Source: Flavobacterium endoglycinae | GTDB taxonomy: Bacteria > Bacteroidota > Bacteroidia > Flavobacteriales > Flavobacteriaceae | NCBI RefSeq assembly: GCF_017352115.1 | Contig: NZ_CP071448.1 | Span: 3,495,001-3,559,000, forward strand | Direction of reading: 5' to 3' | DNA: 64,000 bases | Part shown: one piece after another, positions 42,699 to 50,395 of the stretch | Layout: every line of letters begins with the position of its first letter | Numbering within the stretch: position 1 is the first letter of the stretch | Notes under the pieces: model-generated | What the model was told of the DNA's origin: nothing | The model's database searches: none | The model's input: the letters and a program-made list of their open reading frames with translations, nothing else | Position numbers and translations under genes: made by a program

Positions 42699-42771
42699 TG
42701 ACCCGACTGGGGCTCGAACCCAGGACCCCATCATTAAAAGTGATGTGCTCTACCGACTGAGCTATCGAGTC
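42699..42771 (-). tRNA. tRNA-Lys (anticodon TTT), copy 3
   Basis: 73 bases, identical to copies 1 and 2. It is the first tRNA of the minus-strand cluster; the short 126-base spacer to the divergent aroK gene must hold both promoters. Confidence 0.96.
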
Positions 42772-42897
42772 ATTTAATTTCTTGAATGCGGGTGCAAATA
42801 TACGGAGTTTATTTTATAATTTGCAAGCGTTTTTATTATAATTTTGTCTTTTTTTAATTAACTTTTACAACGCCCTAGTTTATAGGGTTTTATTGAA

Positions 42898-43416
42898 ATG
42901 AAAAAAATCGTTTTATTAGGATATATGGGATGCGGAAAGTCAACGATCGCCCAAAATCTGTCAAAAATTACCAATATTCCGTTTTTGGATTTAGATATTT
43001 GCATCGAAAAAAGAGCAAATTTGTCCATAAAAGAGATTTTTGAAAAGCATGGAGAGATCTATTTTCGAAAATTAGAGCATGAAATGTTTCTAGAATTGCT
43101 TCAATCTTCAGAAAATTACATTATTGGTTTAGGCGGAGGAACCCCATGTTATGCCAATAATCATTTGTTATTGCAACGAGATGATATAATTTCAGTTTAT
43201 TTAAAAGCTTCGATTGAGACTTTATATAATAGATTAGTGCATAACAAAAGCAAGCGCCCGTTAATTGCTGATATGAATGAAGAGGAAATGAAAGAATTTA
43301 TCGCGAAGCATTTGTTCGACAGAAGTTTTTATTACAACCATGCACAGCATAAAGTGTCGGTTGATCATAAAACAGTCGAAGATACGGTAAACGATATATT
43401 GGCAATATTAGCTTAA
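42898..43416 (+). CDS. aroK: Shikimate kinase
   Basis: 172 residues. Walker A GYMGCGKST (8-16), the shikimate-binding DLDICIEKR and FRKLEHEMF, the GLGGGTPC loop and the lid region RLVHNKSKRPL are all in place. It phosphorylates shikimate in aromatic amino acid synthesis. The 3' end overlaps by 9 bases with the convergent phosphoribosyltransferase gene. The start at the ATG MKKIVLLGYMG is clear. Confidence 0.95.
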   Translation: MKKIVLLGYMGCGKSTIAQNLSKITNIPFLDLDICIEKRANLSIKEIFEKHGEIYFRKLEHEMFLELLQSSENYIIGLGGGTPCYANNHLLLQRDDIISVYLKASIETLYNRLVHNKSKRPLIADMNEEEMKEFIAKHLFDRSFYYNHAQHKVSVDHKTVEDTVNDILAILA

Positions 43417-43908
43417 GAAGGCGTAATTGTCTCCGTTTTCATCAAAAACAACCTGAACGTGTTCTAATAGTGATGTTGAAAGAGAAATTCCTTTAAAATC
43501 AGCTTTTACAGGATATTTTTTATGGTTTCGGTCAACTAGAACTGCAGTCTTGAATTTTTTAAGTGGTACATCTAAGAAATGACGGACTGCATATATTAAG
43601 GTAGTTCCAGAATTTAATACATCATCAACCAAAACTAATCCTTTGTTGGCATATTCTTCTTTTGTTAAAGAAGTCTGAATTGGCAGTTGCGGATTCTGTT
43701 TGTCGACTTTTACTTCGCAAAGTGAAACTTTTAAAGTAGAAATATCTTTTAAAGCCGAAGCAATTTTTTGAGCAAAAATAGAACCGCTAGAAGCAATTCC
43801 GGCAATTACAACTTCTTCTTCGTCAACAAATGTTTCGTAAATCTGATACGCGATACGTTTTATTTTGTGTTCGATTTCCTGATTGGTTAAGATGATATTC
43901 TTGCTCAT
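43408..43908 (-). CDS. Phosphoribosyltransferase family protein (PyrR-like)
   Basis: 166 residues. The PRPP loop is LVLVDDVLNSGTTLIYAV (91-108), preceded by a hood region IAGIASSGSIFAQKIA. The length and order resemble PyrR or hypoxanthine-type enzymes; RNA-binding and uracil specificity cannot be judged. It converges on aroK with a 9-base overlap. Confidence 0.85.
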   Translation of the reverse strand: MSKNIILTNQEIEHKIKRIAYQIYETFVDEEEVVIAGIASSGSIFAQKIASALKDISTLKVSLCEVKVDKQNPQLPIQTSLTKEEYANKGLVLVDDVLNSGTTLIYAVRHFLDVPLKKFKTAVLVDRNHKKYPVKADFKGISLSTSLLEHVQVVFDENGDNYAFLS

Positions 43909-43919
43909 GATGTAATTTT

Positions 43920-44110
43920 TTGGCTAATGTACAAATAATAAATTCCAAAATTTAAATTCCAAATTCCATTTTTTGGGATTAAAAATCACTGATGAAAATC
44001 AATGATGGAATTCCAAATTCCAAGTTTCAAATCCAATCTCGTAGTTTGAAATTGGGATTTCATTATTGAATATGGATTACTTTGGAATTTGAAATTTTTA
44101 AAAATTGATA
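43920..44110. repeat. Spacer with AATTCCAAATTCCA-type runs
   Basis: The 190 bases between the phosphoribosyltransferase and S4 genes are filled with related strings: AATTCCAAATTCCATTTT, GGAATTCCAAATTCCAAGTTT, GTTTGAAATTGGGATTT and TTTGGAATTTGAAATTT. Similar strings border the spacers at 34.4-34.9 kb and lie at 48.48-48.51 kb. They can form imperfect hairpins. Confidence 0.6.
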
Positions 44111-44119
44111 ATTAATTTT

Positions 44120-44509
44120 CTAAATCTCGTCGTCGTCGTCAATAAAATCATTTCCGTAGTCGTCAATATCACGACGATCTTTTTTGGTAGGCCTTCCTGT
44201 ACCGCTTCTGCGATAATGTTCTTTAGAAAGTTTCAGCATTTCTAAATGTTCGAATGCTTCAGGCGGAGTTTCGTTTTTACGATAAATATCGACAAGTTTT
44301 GCTCCAACACGATTTTCTGGAATATCCAGTACAGTTATTATATAGGTAATCTGATCTTTTCTAAAGGTAATTCGGTCGGTAGGAAAAACTTCTTTCGATG
44401 GTTTTGCAACCTGCCCATTTACAGTAACCTGATTCTTTTTGCAGGCCTCGGTTACCATATTTCTGGTCTTATAATAACGTACGCACCACAGGTATTTATC
44501 TATCCTCAT
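44120..44509 (-). CDS. S4-domain RNA-binding protein (Hsp15-like)
   Basis: 129 residues from MRIDKYLWCVRYYKTRNMVTEAC. An ATG 15 codons upstream is less suitable, because family members start at this point. The S4 domain (about 1-60: RIDKYLWCVRYYKTRN, NQVTVNGQVAKPSKEVFPTDRI) is followed by a basic-acidic tail ending RRDIDDYGNDFIDDDDEI. Hsp15 recycles stalled 50S subunits carrying a nascent chain; a similar role is plausible. It is divergent from the FKBP gene. Confidence 0.9.
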   Translation of the reverse strand: MRIDKYLWCVRYYKTRNMVTEACKKNQVTVNGQVAKPSKEVFPTDRITFRKDQITYIITVLDIPENRVGAKLVDIYRKNETPPEAFEHLEMLKLSKEHYRRSGTGRPTKKDRRDIDDYGNDFIDDDDEI

Positions 44510-44588
44510 AATTTTTCTAAAATCCAAGTTAAATTCTTTACAAAAATAAATCAATATTGTATCTTGCGCACCTAAAAAAATAACAATA

Positions 44589-45716
44589 ATGAATAAATTT
44601 AAATATTACTTTGTTTTATTACTTGCAGGTATTGCAATGGTTTCTTGTAATAAAGATCATGATGATCCTGAAACAGTTCCTTTGAGAGATTATAAGGAGC
44701 AGTATAAAGCAGACAAAGACTCTATTGAGGCATATTTAAAAACCCATTATATTGAAGAAGTTACGGCTAATTATGATATTAAAATAACTAAGATTCCTGC
44801 GGGTGGGACTCAGGTTTCTATCTGGGATCAAAAAGTTTATCCGTTGCAGACCAGAAAAGTTTACAATCATGATGTTAATTATGATGTATATTATTTGAGT
44901 TTAAGAGAAGGAACAGGATTAGCACCTACAAACACAGATCGAATTTCTGCTTCTTATGAAGGAACTTTATTAAATGGAAAAGTTTTTGATTCTTCTTATG
45001 GAGTCGCGAGAAGTTTTGAATTGTATATGCATGCTGCTTCATCTGTAATAGATGGATGGGGTGAAATTTTTCCTAAATTTAAAACTGGAACTTCAACAAC
45101 TGGCGCAGATGGTTCAATTACCTATGATAATTACGGAGCTGGGGTTATGTTCCTGCCTTCAGGATTAGCATATTACGGTGGTGGAGTTGGAGATATACCT
45201 TCGTATTCTTGTTTGGTATTTAGTTTTAAATTGTTTAACCTGCAGCGATTGGATCATGATTTTGATGGTGTTTTTGATGTAGATGAAGATATTAATAAAG
45301 ATGGTTATCTATATGATGTAAGAGATACATCAAGATTCCCAACTCCGCCAGCTGGTTTTACAGATGATACTGATGGCGATGGTATTGCTGATTTTGTAGA
45401 TACAGATGATGATGGTGATGGATTTTCAACGTATTATGAATTGACAAAACCTGCAGGACAAGTTGGTATTGTTAATGGGTTTAATTACGGTATAAGTACA
45501 TATTATCCTTGGGATCCGGTTGTAGACAATCCAAATACACCAAATACAGATGAAACTGAACCTAGAGGAATTCCGAGAAGACCAACAGGTGCTCTTACAG
45601 ATCCTTCTCAGCCAGAATCTATATCAAATCCTAAGAAGTTTGTGGATGAAGATTATACTGCGGCGGGAAGATTAAGAATACATTTAGATAAAACATATCC
45701 TTATCAGAAAAAATAG
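44589..45716 (+). CDS. FKBP-type peptidyl-prolyl isomerase lipoprotein with calcium-binding-like C-terminus
   Basis: 375 residues. A lipoprotein signal (IAMVSC at about residue 20). The FKBP domain (about 90-220) has DRISASYEGTLLNGKVFDSSYG and VIDGWGEIFPKFKTGT, then GVMFLPSGLAYYGGG. It is followed by Asp-rich units DHDFDGVFDVDEDINKDGY and DTDGDGIADFVDTDDDGDGF, typical of thrombospondin type-3 calcium loops. Such outer-membrane FKBP lipoproteins are related to gliding/secretion helpers in Flavobacteria, but this gene is not clearly gldI. Two terminators follow. Confidence 0.88.
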   Translation: MNKFKYYFVLLLAGIAMVSCNKDHDDPETVPLRDYKEQYKADKDSIEAYLKTHYIEEVTANYDIKITKIPAGGTQVSIWDQKVYPLQTRKVYNHDVNYDVYYLSLREGTGLAPTNTDRISASYEGTLLNGKVFDSSYGVARSFELYMHAASSVIDGWGEIFPKFKTGTSTTGADGSITYDNYGAGVMFLPSGLAYYGGGVGDIPSYSCLVFSFKLFNLQRLDHDFDGVFDVDEDINKDGYLYDVRDTSRFPTPPAGFTDDTDGDGIADFVDTDDDGDGFSTYYELTKPAGQVGIVNGFNYGISTYYPWDPVVDNPNTPNTDETEPRGIPRRPTGALTDPSQPESISNPKKFVDEDYTAAGRLRIHLDKTYPYQKK

Positions 45717-45737
45717 TTTCAAGGATTAATTAGAAAT

Positions 45738-45773
45738 AGAAAACCTCAAAATTCAATTTTGAGGTTTTTTTTG
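45738..45773 (+). terminator. Terminator of the FKBP gene
   Basis: A stem of about 13 bp (AAAACCTCAAAATT with AATTTTGAGGTTTT) followed by a T run. Confidence 0.8.
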
Positions 45774-45837
45774 TCTTTATATGAAACTAAAAATTCTATT
45801 TCACAATTAAATAATGGATAAGAAAAAAGACCATAAA

Positions 45838-45875
45838 ATAAAAAACCTCGAAATGTGAATTTCGAGGTTTTTTTA
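45838..45875 (-). terminator. Terminator of the transketolase operon
   Basis: A stem of about 12 bp (AAAAACCTCGAAAT with ATTTCGAGGTTTTT), with A/T tracts on both sides, 18 bases after the transketolase C-subunit stop. With the previous hairpin it forms a back-to-back pair between convergent genes. Confidence 0.8.
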
Positions 45876-45892
45876 TGAGATGAGAAAATGAA

Positions 45893-46846
45893 TTATTTTC
45901 TTTTGATTACTCTTTCTACAGCTTCAACAATTGCTTGGTTGTTTAACTTGTATTTCTCCATTAATTGCTCAGGAGTTCCAGATTCTCCAAAACTATCTTT
46001 AACTGCTACAAATTCTTGTGGCGTTGGATTGTTTAAAGCTAATACTCCAGAAACACTTTCTCCAAGACCTCCAAGGTAGTTGTGTTCTTCTGCCGTAACT
46101 ACACATTTGGTTTTAGCCACAGATTTTAAAATAGCTTCTTCGTCAAGAGGTTTAATAGTATGGATGTTGATTACTTCAGCAGAAATTCCTTTTGCTTCAA
46201 GAGCTTCAGCTGCGATAAGTGCTTCCCAAACTAAATGTCCTGTTGCAATAATAGTAACATCTGTTCCTTCATTTAACATGATTGCTTTTCCAATTACGAA
46301 AGGCTCATCAGCAGGTGTGAAGTTAGGTACAACTGGACGCCCGAAACGTAAATAAGCAGGACCGTGGTGATCTGCTAAAGCTAAAGTTGCAGCTTTTGTC
46401 TGGTTGTAATCGCAAGTATTGATTACAGTCATACCAGGTAACATTTTCATTAACCCGATATCTTCTAAGATTTGGTGTGTGGCACCGTCTTCACCTAGTG
46501 TTAAACCAGCGTGAGAAGCACAAATTTTTACGTTTTTATCTGAATAAGCAACAGACTGACGGATTTGATCGTAAACTCTTCCGGTAGAAAAGTTAGCAAA
46601 AGTTCCTGTAAAAGGAATTTTTCCTCCAATTGTTAAACCTGCTGCAATTCCAATCATGTTCGCTTCTGCGATACCAATTTGGAAAAAACGCTCTGGGTGA
46701 TTCTTTTTGAAATCATCAAATTTTAATGATCCGATTAAGTCAGCACATAATGCTACTACATTTTCGTTTTTTTGACCTAATTCAGTCATTCCCGCTCCAA
46801 AACCAGAACGAGTATCTTTACTTCCTGTATTTGTATATTTTTTCAT
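45893..46846 (-). CDS. Transketolase, C-terminal subunit
   Basis: 317 residues: the pyrimidine-binding and C-terminal domains of transketolase as a separate protein. Motifs: TRSGFGAGMTELGQKNENVVALCADL, RFFQIGIAEANMIGIAAGL (catalytic Glu of the thiamine site), HAGLTLGEDGATHQILEDI and LRFGRP. It works with the N-terminal subunit encoded upstream, 79 bases away, to transfer two-carbon units in the pentose phosphate pathway. The split form is common in Bacteroidota and archaea. Confidence 0.95.
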   Translation of the reverse strand: MKKYTNTGSKDTRSGFGAGMTELGQKNENVVALCADLIGSLKFDDFKKNHPERFFQIGIAEANMIGIAAGLTIGGKIPFTGTFANFSTGRVYDQIRQSVAYSDKNVKICASHAGLTLGEDGATHQILEDIGLMKMLPGMTVINTCDYNQTKAATLALADHHGPAYLRFGRPVVPNFTPADEPFVIGKAIMLNEGTDVTIIATGHLVWEALIAAEALEAKGISAEVINIHTIKPLDEEAILKSVAKTKCVVTAEEHNYLGGLGESVSGVLALNNPTPQEFVAVKDSFGESGTPEQLMEKYKLNNQAIVEAVERVIKRK

Positions 46847-46925
46847 TTTTTATTTTTTGAGATGCTAAGCTTCTAAGTAACTTGGGATTCTAAGCTGAAA
46901 ACCCAACACTGAAACGGCACACTTT

Positions 46926-47777
46926 TTAATAGTCAACCTGATCTGCAGAATAGTTTTGAGCAAGAGCGTTTTCTAACTGCTCGTTGTTTGGAGCTTTACC
47001 ATGCCAAGCATGAGTGTGCATCATAAAATCAACTCCGTTGCCCATTTCTGTATGTAATAGTACACAAACTGGTTTTCCTTTTCCGGTTCTTGATTTAGCA
47101 TCTGTATATCCTGCGATAATAGCATCGATATTGTTTCCTTCTGCAATTTCTAAAACATCCCAGTCGAAAGCTTCAAATTTAGCACGAAGGCTTCCCATTG
47201 CTAAAACTTCATCAGTTGTTCCGTCAATTTGTTTTCCATTAACGTCTACAGTTGCAATAAGGTTGTCTACTTTTTTAGCAGAAGCATACATGATAGCTTC
47301 CCAGTTTTGTCCTTCTTGTAACTCTCCATCTCCGTGTAATGTAAAAACTAAATGTTTATCACCATTTAATTTTTTAGCTTGAGCCGCACCAAGAGCAACA
47401 GATAAACCTTGTCCTAATGATCCAGAAGCCATACGAACTCCAGGTAATCCTTCGTGAGTTGTAGGGTGTCCTTGTAAACGAGAGTTTAATAATCTAAAGG
47501 TTGCAAGTTCTGAAATTGGGAAATAGCCGCTACGAGCTAAAACGCTATAAAATACTGGTGAAATATGTCCGTTTGAAAGGAAGAAGATATCTTCTCCAAT
47601 TCCGTCCATGTCAAAACCTTCTTTACGTTCCATAATATTTTGGTATAATGTTACCAAAAATTCAGTACAACCTAATGATCCACCTGGGTGACCTGAGTTG
47701 ACAGCATGTACCATTCTAAGAATATCTCTTCTTACCTGGATCGTTAAATCGCTTAATTGTTGTGTGTTAGGCTTCAT
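46926..47777 (-). CDS. Transketolase, N-terminal subunit
   Basis: 283 residues from MKPNTQQLSDLTIQVRRDIL; an upstream ATG at 47834 is rejected because a good promoter overlaps that stretch. The thiamine diphosphate domain is complete: HAVNSGHPGGSLGCTEFLVTLY, SNGHISPVFYSVLA, GSLGQGLSVALGAAQA and HGDGELQEGQNWEAIMYA, with the Mg-binding GDGx(n)N. It pairs with the downstream C-terminal subunit. Confidence 0.95.
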   Translation of the reverse strand: MKPNTQQLSDLTIQVRRDILRMVHAVNSGHPGGSLGCTEFLVTLYQNIMERKEGFDMDGIGEDIFFLSNGHISPVFYSVLARSGYFPISELATFRLLNSRLQGHPTTHEGLPGVRMASGSLGQGLSVALGAAQAKKLNGDKHLVFTLHGDGELQEGQNWEAIMYASAKKVDNLIATVDVNGKQIDGTTDEVLAMGSLRAKFEAFDWDVLEIAEGNNIDAIIAGYTDAKSRTGKGKPVCVLLHTEMGNGVDFMMHTHAWHGKAPNNEQLENALAQNYSADQVDY

Positions 47778-47803
47778 TTTATATGTAAAAGTTAAACTGG
47801 TAG

Positions 47804-47834
47804 CAAAAGTAATTTTTATTTTGCGGGAAGACAA
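47804..47834 (-). promoter_or_regulatory. Promoter of the split transketolase operon
   Basis: On the minus strand, TTG (47834-47832), 20 bases, then TACTTTTG (47811-47804): a full match to the Flavobacterium consensus. Transcription would start near 47800, about 23 bases before the ATG. Confidence 0.7.
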
Positions 47835-47987
47835 ATGATTTTCTGCTTTAGTTTTACAGCAATTGTTAAATTTAGCCGATTTTCTTACATTAATTAAAAA
47901 AATATAACGACCGTTTCGTCTTTGAGTCCTTAATAAGTGTGGTTTTTACAATTTATTTTCAATCCTGAAAAAAAAAAATTGTTAATA

Positions 47988-48018
47988 AAAAAGTCCTGCG
48001 TTTAGGCAGGACTTTTAA
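47988..48018 (-). terminator. Terminator of the acidic small protein gene
   Basis: A perfect 10-bp stem (47990-47999 with 48006-48015, loop of six) with A/T tracts, 30 bases beyond the stop at 48048. Confidence 0.8.
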
Positions 48019-48047
48019 ATACAATTTTTTTATAAGTAAAAACAGCA

Positions 48048-48335
48048 TCAGTTGTCACCTTCGCTGTAATAGTTGTTTTCCTCGTCTTCAGAACCAATTT
48101 CTTCTTGTTGGTCATCAAGTTCAGAGCCGGGAATGTCTAAATCGTTTCCTAGTTTGTCGCTATTCTGTTTCCATTCATTATTATTTTGAGTGATGGTTTT
48201 ATCGGTAGAAATTTCATCAGCGTCAATATCTTCTAATTTATCTTCATTGTTGTAAATGTCTTCGCTGGCCGGATAATTCATTTCATCCAGATTGCGTTCG
48301 ATTTCATTCTCATTCGTTTTTTCAGAATTTTTCAT
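48048..48335 (-). CDS. Small acidic, probably disordered protein
   Basis: 95 residues, dominated by Asp, Glu and Asn (NYPASEDIYNNEDKLEDIDADEISTD, PGSELDDQQEEIGSEDEENNYYSEGDN). No hydrophobic core, signal peptide or cysteine. I do not recognise a family. A clean terminator and steady coding bias make it credible as a gene. It may play a part similar to the charged protein at 18.7 kb, but this is only a resemblance in composition. Confidence 0.6.
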   Translation of the reverse strand: MKNSEKTNENEIERNLDEMNYPASEDIYNNEDKLEDIDADEISTDKTITQNNNEWKQNSDKLGNDLDIPGSELDDQQEEIGSEDEENNYYSEGDN

Positions 48336-48518
48336 AATCCTACGGTTTTAATAATGGCTAAAGCAAGTCGAAATAACGTAGTTGGTTATCTCTTTATGCT
48401 TTGTAAAATTATATAATTCATGTTTTGAGAATGTTATAATATTACGTTTGGGAATTCTACCTTTTACATGTTTTGTGAAAGTTCCAATTTTTTAAAATTC
48501 CAAATTCCAAATCAAGAA

Positions 48519-48911
48519 TTATAATTTTCCTTCCACATAACTGGCAATCTGTGAATCAGTAAAAGAACTGAAAGTTGATCCTGCCAGTTGAAAATTTAAG
48601 AATAGAGTAGAATCTTTTAATTCCATTTTTACCTCATTGCTGTCGTCAGTGTTTGTTAGTTTGATAATCGACATACTTTCTTTTAAAGCTTCTTTTCCTA
48701 TTTCATCGCTGCAGATTTTTTTTACAAACGATTCGATATCATCAAATACAATGTCTAATCTTGATAATGGATATTCATCATAAGCTGTAAAAGTTGCCCA
48801 GTCAATATCTACCGTAATATTATAGCCTGAGCGTTCGTATAGTTTTTGTTCAAAAGCTGGAAGTTTTTCTGTTTTAATCGATTCTGCTAATCTTTTTTCT
48901 GCTAATCCCAT
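48519..48911 (-). CDS. Conserved hypothetical protein, unknown function
   Basis: 130 residues from MGLAEKRLAESIKTEKLPAFEQKLYE. An ATG 21 codons upstream reads into the promoter: TATTTTTG (minus strand, 48945-48938) is a full -7 match and lies between the two starts. The sequence (YNITVDIDWATFTAYDEYPLSRLDIVFDDIESFVKKIC) suggests a small alpha/beta cytoplasmic domain. No named family recognised. It is divergent from tgt. Confidence 0.65.
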   Translation of the reverse strand: MGLAEKRLAESIKTEKLPAFEQKLYERSGYNITVDIDWATFTAYDEYPLSRLDIVFDDIESFVKKICSDEIGKEALKESMSIIKLTNTDDSNEVKMELKDSTLFLNFQLAGSTFSSFTDSQIASYVEGKL

Positions 48912-49139
48912 ATATATTAAAATTAAAAAGTGTGAAGCAAAAATAGATTCATGATTTTTACTCGGCATCACCATTTATAATGATTTTGATAGTTTATTTT
49001 TCAAAGGTTAGAGAATTAAAAAATGAAGAGCTATTTAAAAATAATGATTTGAAGTATGAAAAATTGGAATAAATGGAATATCGATTTTTATAATTATCTA
49101 ATTGACAAATTTTCTACTTAAATTTTCCTCAAATTGGTT

Positions 49140-49147
49140 TATCTTTG
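49140..49147 (+). promoter_or_regulatory. Candidate -7 element for tgt
   Basis: TATCTTTG fully matches TAnnTTTG and lies 32 bases before the tgt ATG, inside the longer open frame; this supports the internal ATG. No TTG occurs at the standard distance. Confidence 0.45.
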
Positions 49148-49179
49148 CCGTCCCGAACGATAGGGAGAAAAACGAATTT

Positions 49180-50310
49180 ATGAAGTTTGATTTATTACAG
49201 AAAGATCCGCAGTCGAAAGCGAGAGCGGGAAGTATTACTACAGATCACGGAGTTATAGAAACTCCTATTTTTATGCCCGTTGGAACGGTTGCTTCTGTAA
49301 AAGGAGTGCATCAGCGAGAACTTAAAGAAGAAATAAATCCTGATATTATTTTAGGAAACACCTACCATTTATATTTACGTCCGCAGACTGAAATTCTTGA
49401 AAAAGCAGGAGGATTGCACAAATTCATGAATTGGGATCGCAATATTTTGACTGATTCTGGCGGATATCAAGTATATTCTCTTTCTTCAAATAGAAAAATT
49501 AAAGAAGAAGGTGTGAAGTTTAAATCGCATATCGACGGTTCGTACCACTTTTTTACTCCAGAAAATGTAATGGAAATTCAGCGTACCATTGGTGCTGATA
49601 TTATTATGGCATTTGACGAATGTACCCCTTACCCTTGTGATTACCGTTATGCACAGCGTTCTATGCATATGACGCATCGTTGGTTAGATCGTTGCATTAA
49701 TCATTTGGAGAAAGTTCCTTATAAATATGGATATGAGCAAACGTTTTTTCCAATTGTTCAAGGAAGTACATATAAAGATCTGCGTCGCCAGTCGGCTGAA
49801 TATATTGCTAATTCTGGACAACAAGGAAATGCAATTGGCGGACTTTCTGTTGGTGAACCTGCAGAAGAAATGTATGCTATGACAGAAGTAGTGTGCGAAA
49901 TCCTTCCAGAAGACAAACCACGTTATTTAATGGGAGTGGGAACTCCAATCAATATATTAGAAAATATTGCGTTAGGAATTGATATGTTCGACTGCGTTAT
50001 GCCAACCCGTAATGCAAGAAATGGTATGTTGTTTACCGCAAACGGAACGATCAATATTAAAAACAAAAAGTGGGAAGCTGATTTTTCTCCAATTGATGAA
50101 ATGGGACATACTTTTGTTGATACAGAATATTCTAAAGCCTATTTACGTCACTTATTTGCGGCCAACGAATATTTAGGAAAACAAATTGCCACAATTCATA
50201 ATCTTGGTTTCTATATGTGGTTGGTTCGTGAAGCCAGAAAACATATCTTAGCCGGAGATTTTAGGCCATGGAAAGAAATGATGGTTAAAAATATGAGTCA
50301 AAGACTTTAA
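49180..50310 (+). CDS. tgt: Queuine/preQ1 tRNA-ribosyltransferase
   Basis: 376 residues from MKFDLLQKDPQSKARAG. It exchanges the wobble guanine of GUN-anticodon tRNAs for preQ1. TDSGGYQVYSL (D92), MAFDECTPYP (D146), GGLSVGEP and FDCVMPTRNARNG (nucleophile D271) are all present. The zinc site of the usual enzyme (C-x-C-x2-C, then His) is not: the matching segment, about 302-318, reads FSPIDEMGHTFVDTEYS without any Cys, though H340 in TIHNL remains. I recall the same change in other Bacteroidota Tgt proteins. It is followed by lptG-like and DMT genes on the same strand. Confidence 0.95.
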   Translation: MKFDLLQKDPQSKARAGSITTDHGVIETPIFMPVGTVASVKGVHQRELKEEINPDIILGNTYHLYLRPQTEILEKAGGLHKFMNWDRNILTDSGGYQVYSLSSNRKIKEEGVKFKSHIDGSYHFFTPENVMEIQRTIGADIIMAFDECTPYPCDYRYAQRSMHMTHRWLDRCINHLEKVPYKYGYEQTFFPIVQGSTYKDLRRQSAEYIANSGQQGNAIGGLSVGEPAEEMYAMTEVVCEILPEDKPRYLMGVGTPINILENIALGIDMFDCVMPTRNARNGMLFTANGTINIKNKKWEADFSPIDEMGHTFVDTEYSKAYLRHLFAANEYLGKQIATIHNLGFYMWLVREARKHILAGDFRPWKEMMVKNMSQRL

Positions 50311-50311
50311 A

Positions 50312-50394
50312 AGAGTTATGAATTATGAGTTATGAATTAGCTGTTGGCGCAATTCATTAACTCATAATTTATAATTCATAATTCATAATTTAAA
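50312..50394. repeat. Imperfect inverted repeat of ATGAATTATGAGTTATGA type
   Basis: GTTATGAATTATGAGTTATG at 50315-50334 pairs imperfectly with ATAATTTATAATTCATAATTCAT at about 50364-50387. Related ATGAATTATGAGTTATGAG strings lie at 17665-17684 and ACTCATAACTTATAACTCA at 13022-13041. It fills the tgt-lptG spacer. Confidence 0.6.
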
Positions 50395-50395
50395 T

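Noticed and set aside
42110..42771. Repeated 73-base units that could be taken for an array
   Set aside because: They fold as tRNA-Lys with correct anticodon arm and are ordinary tRNA genes.
45888..46355. Plus-strand frames over the transketolase C-subunit gene
   Set aside because: Antisense shadows of a gene with strong conserved motifs.
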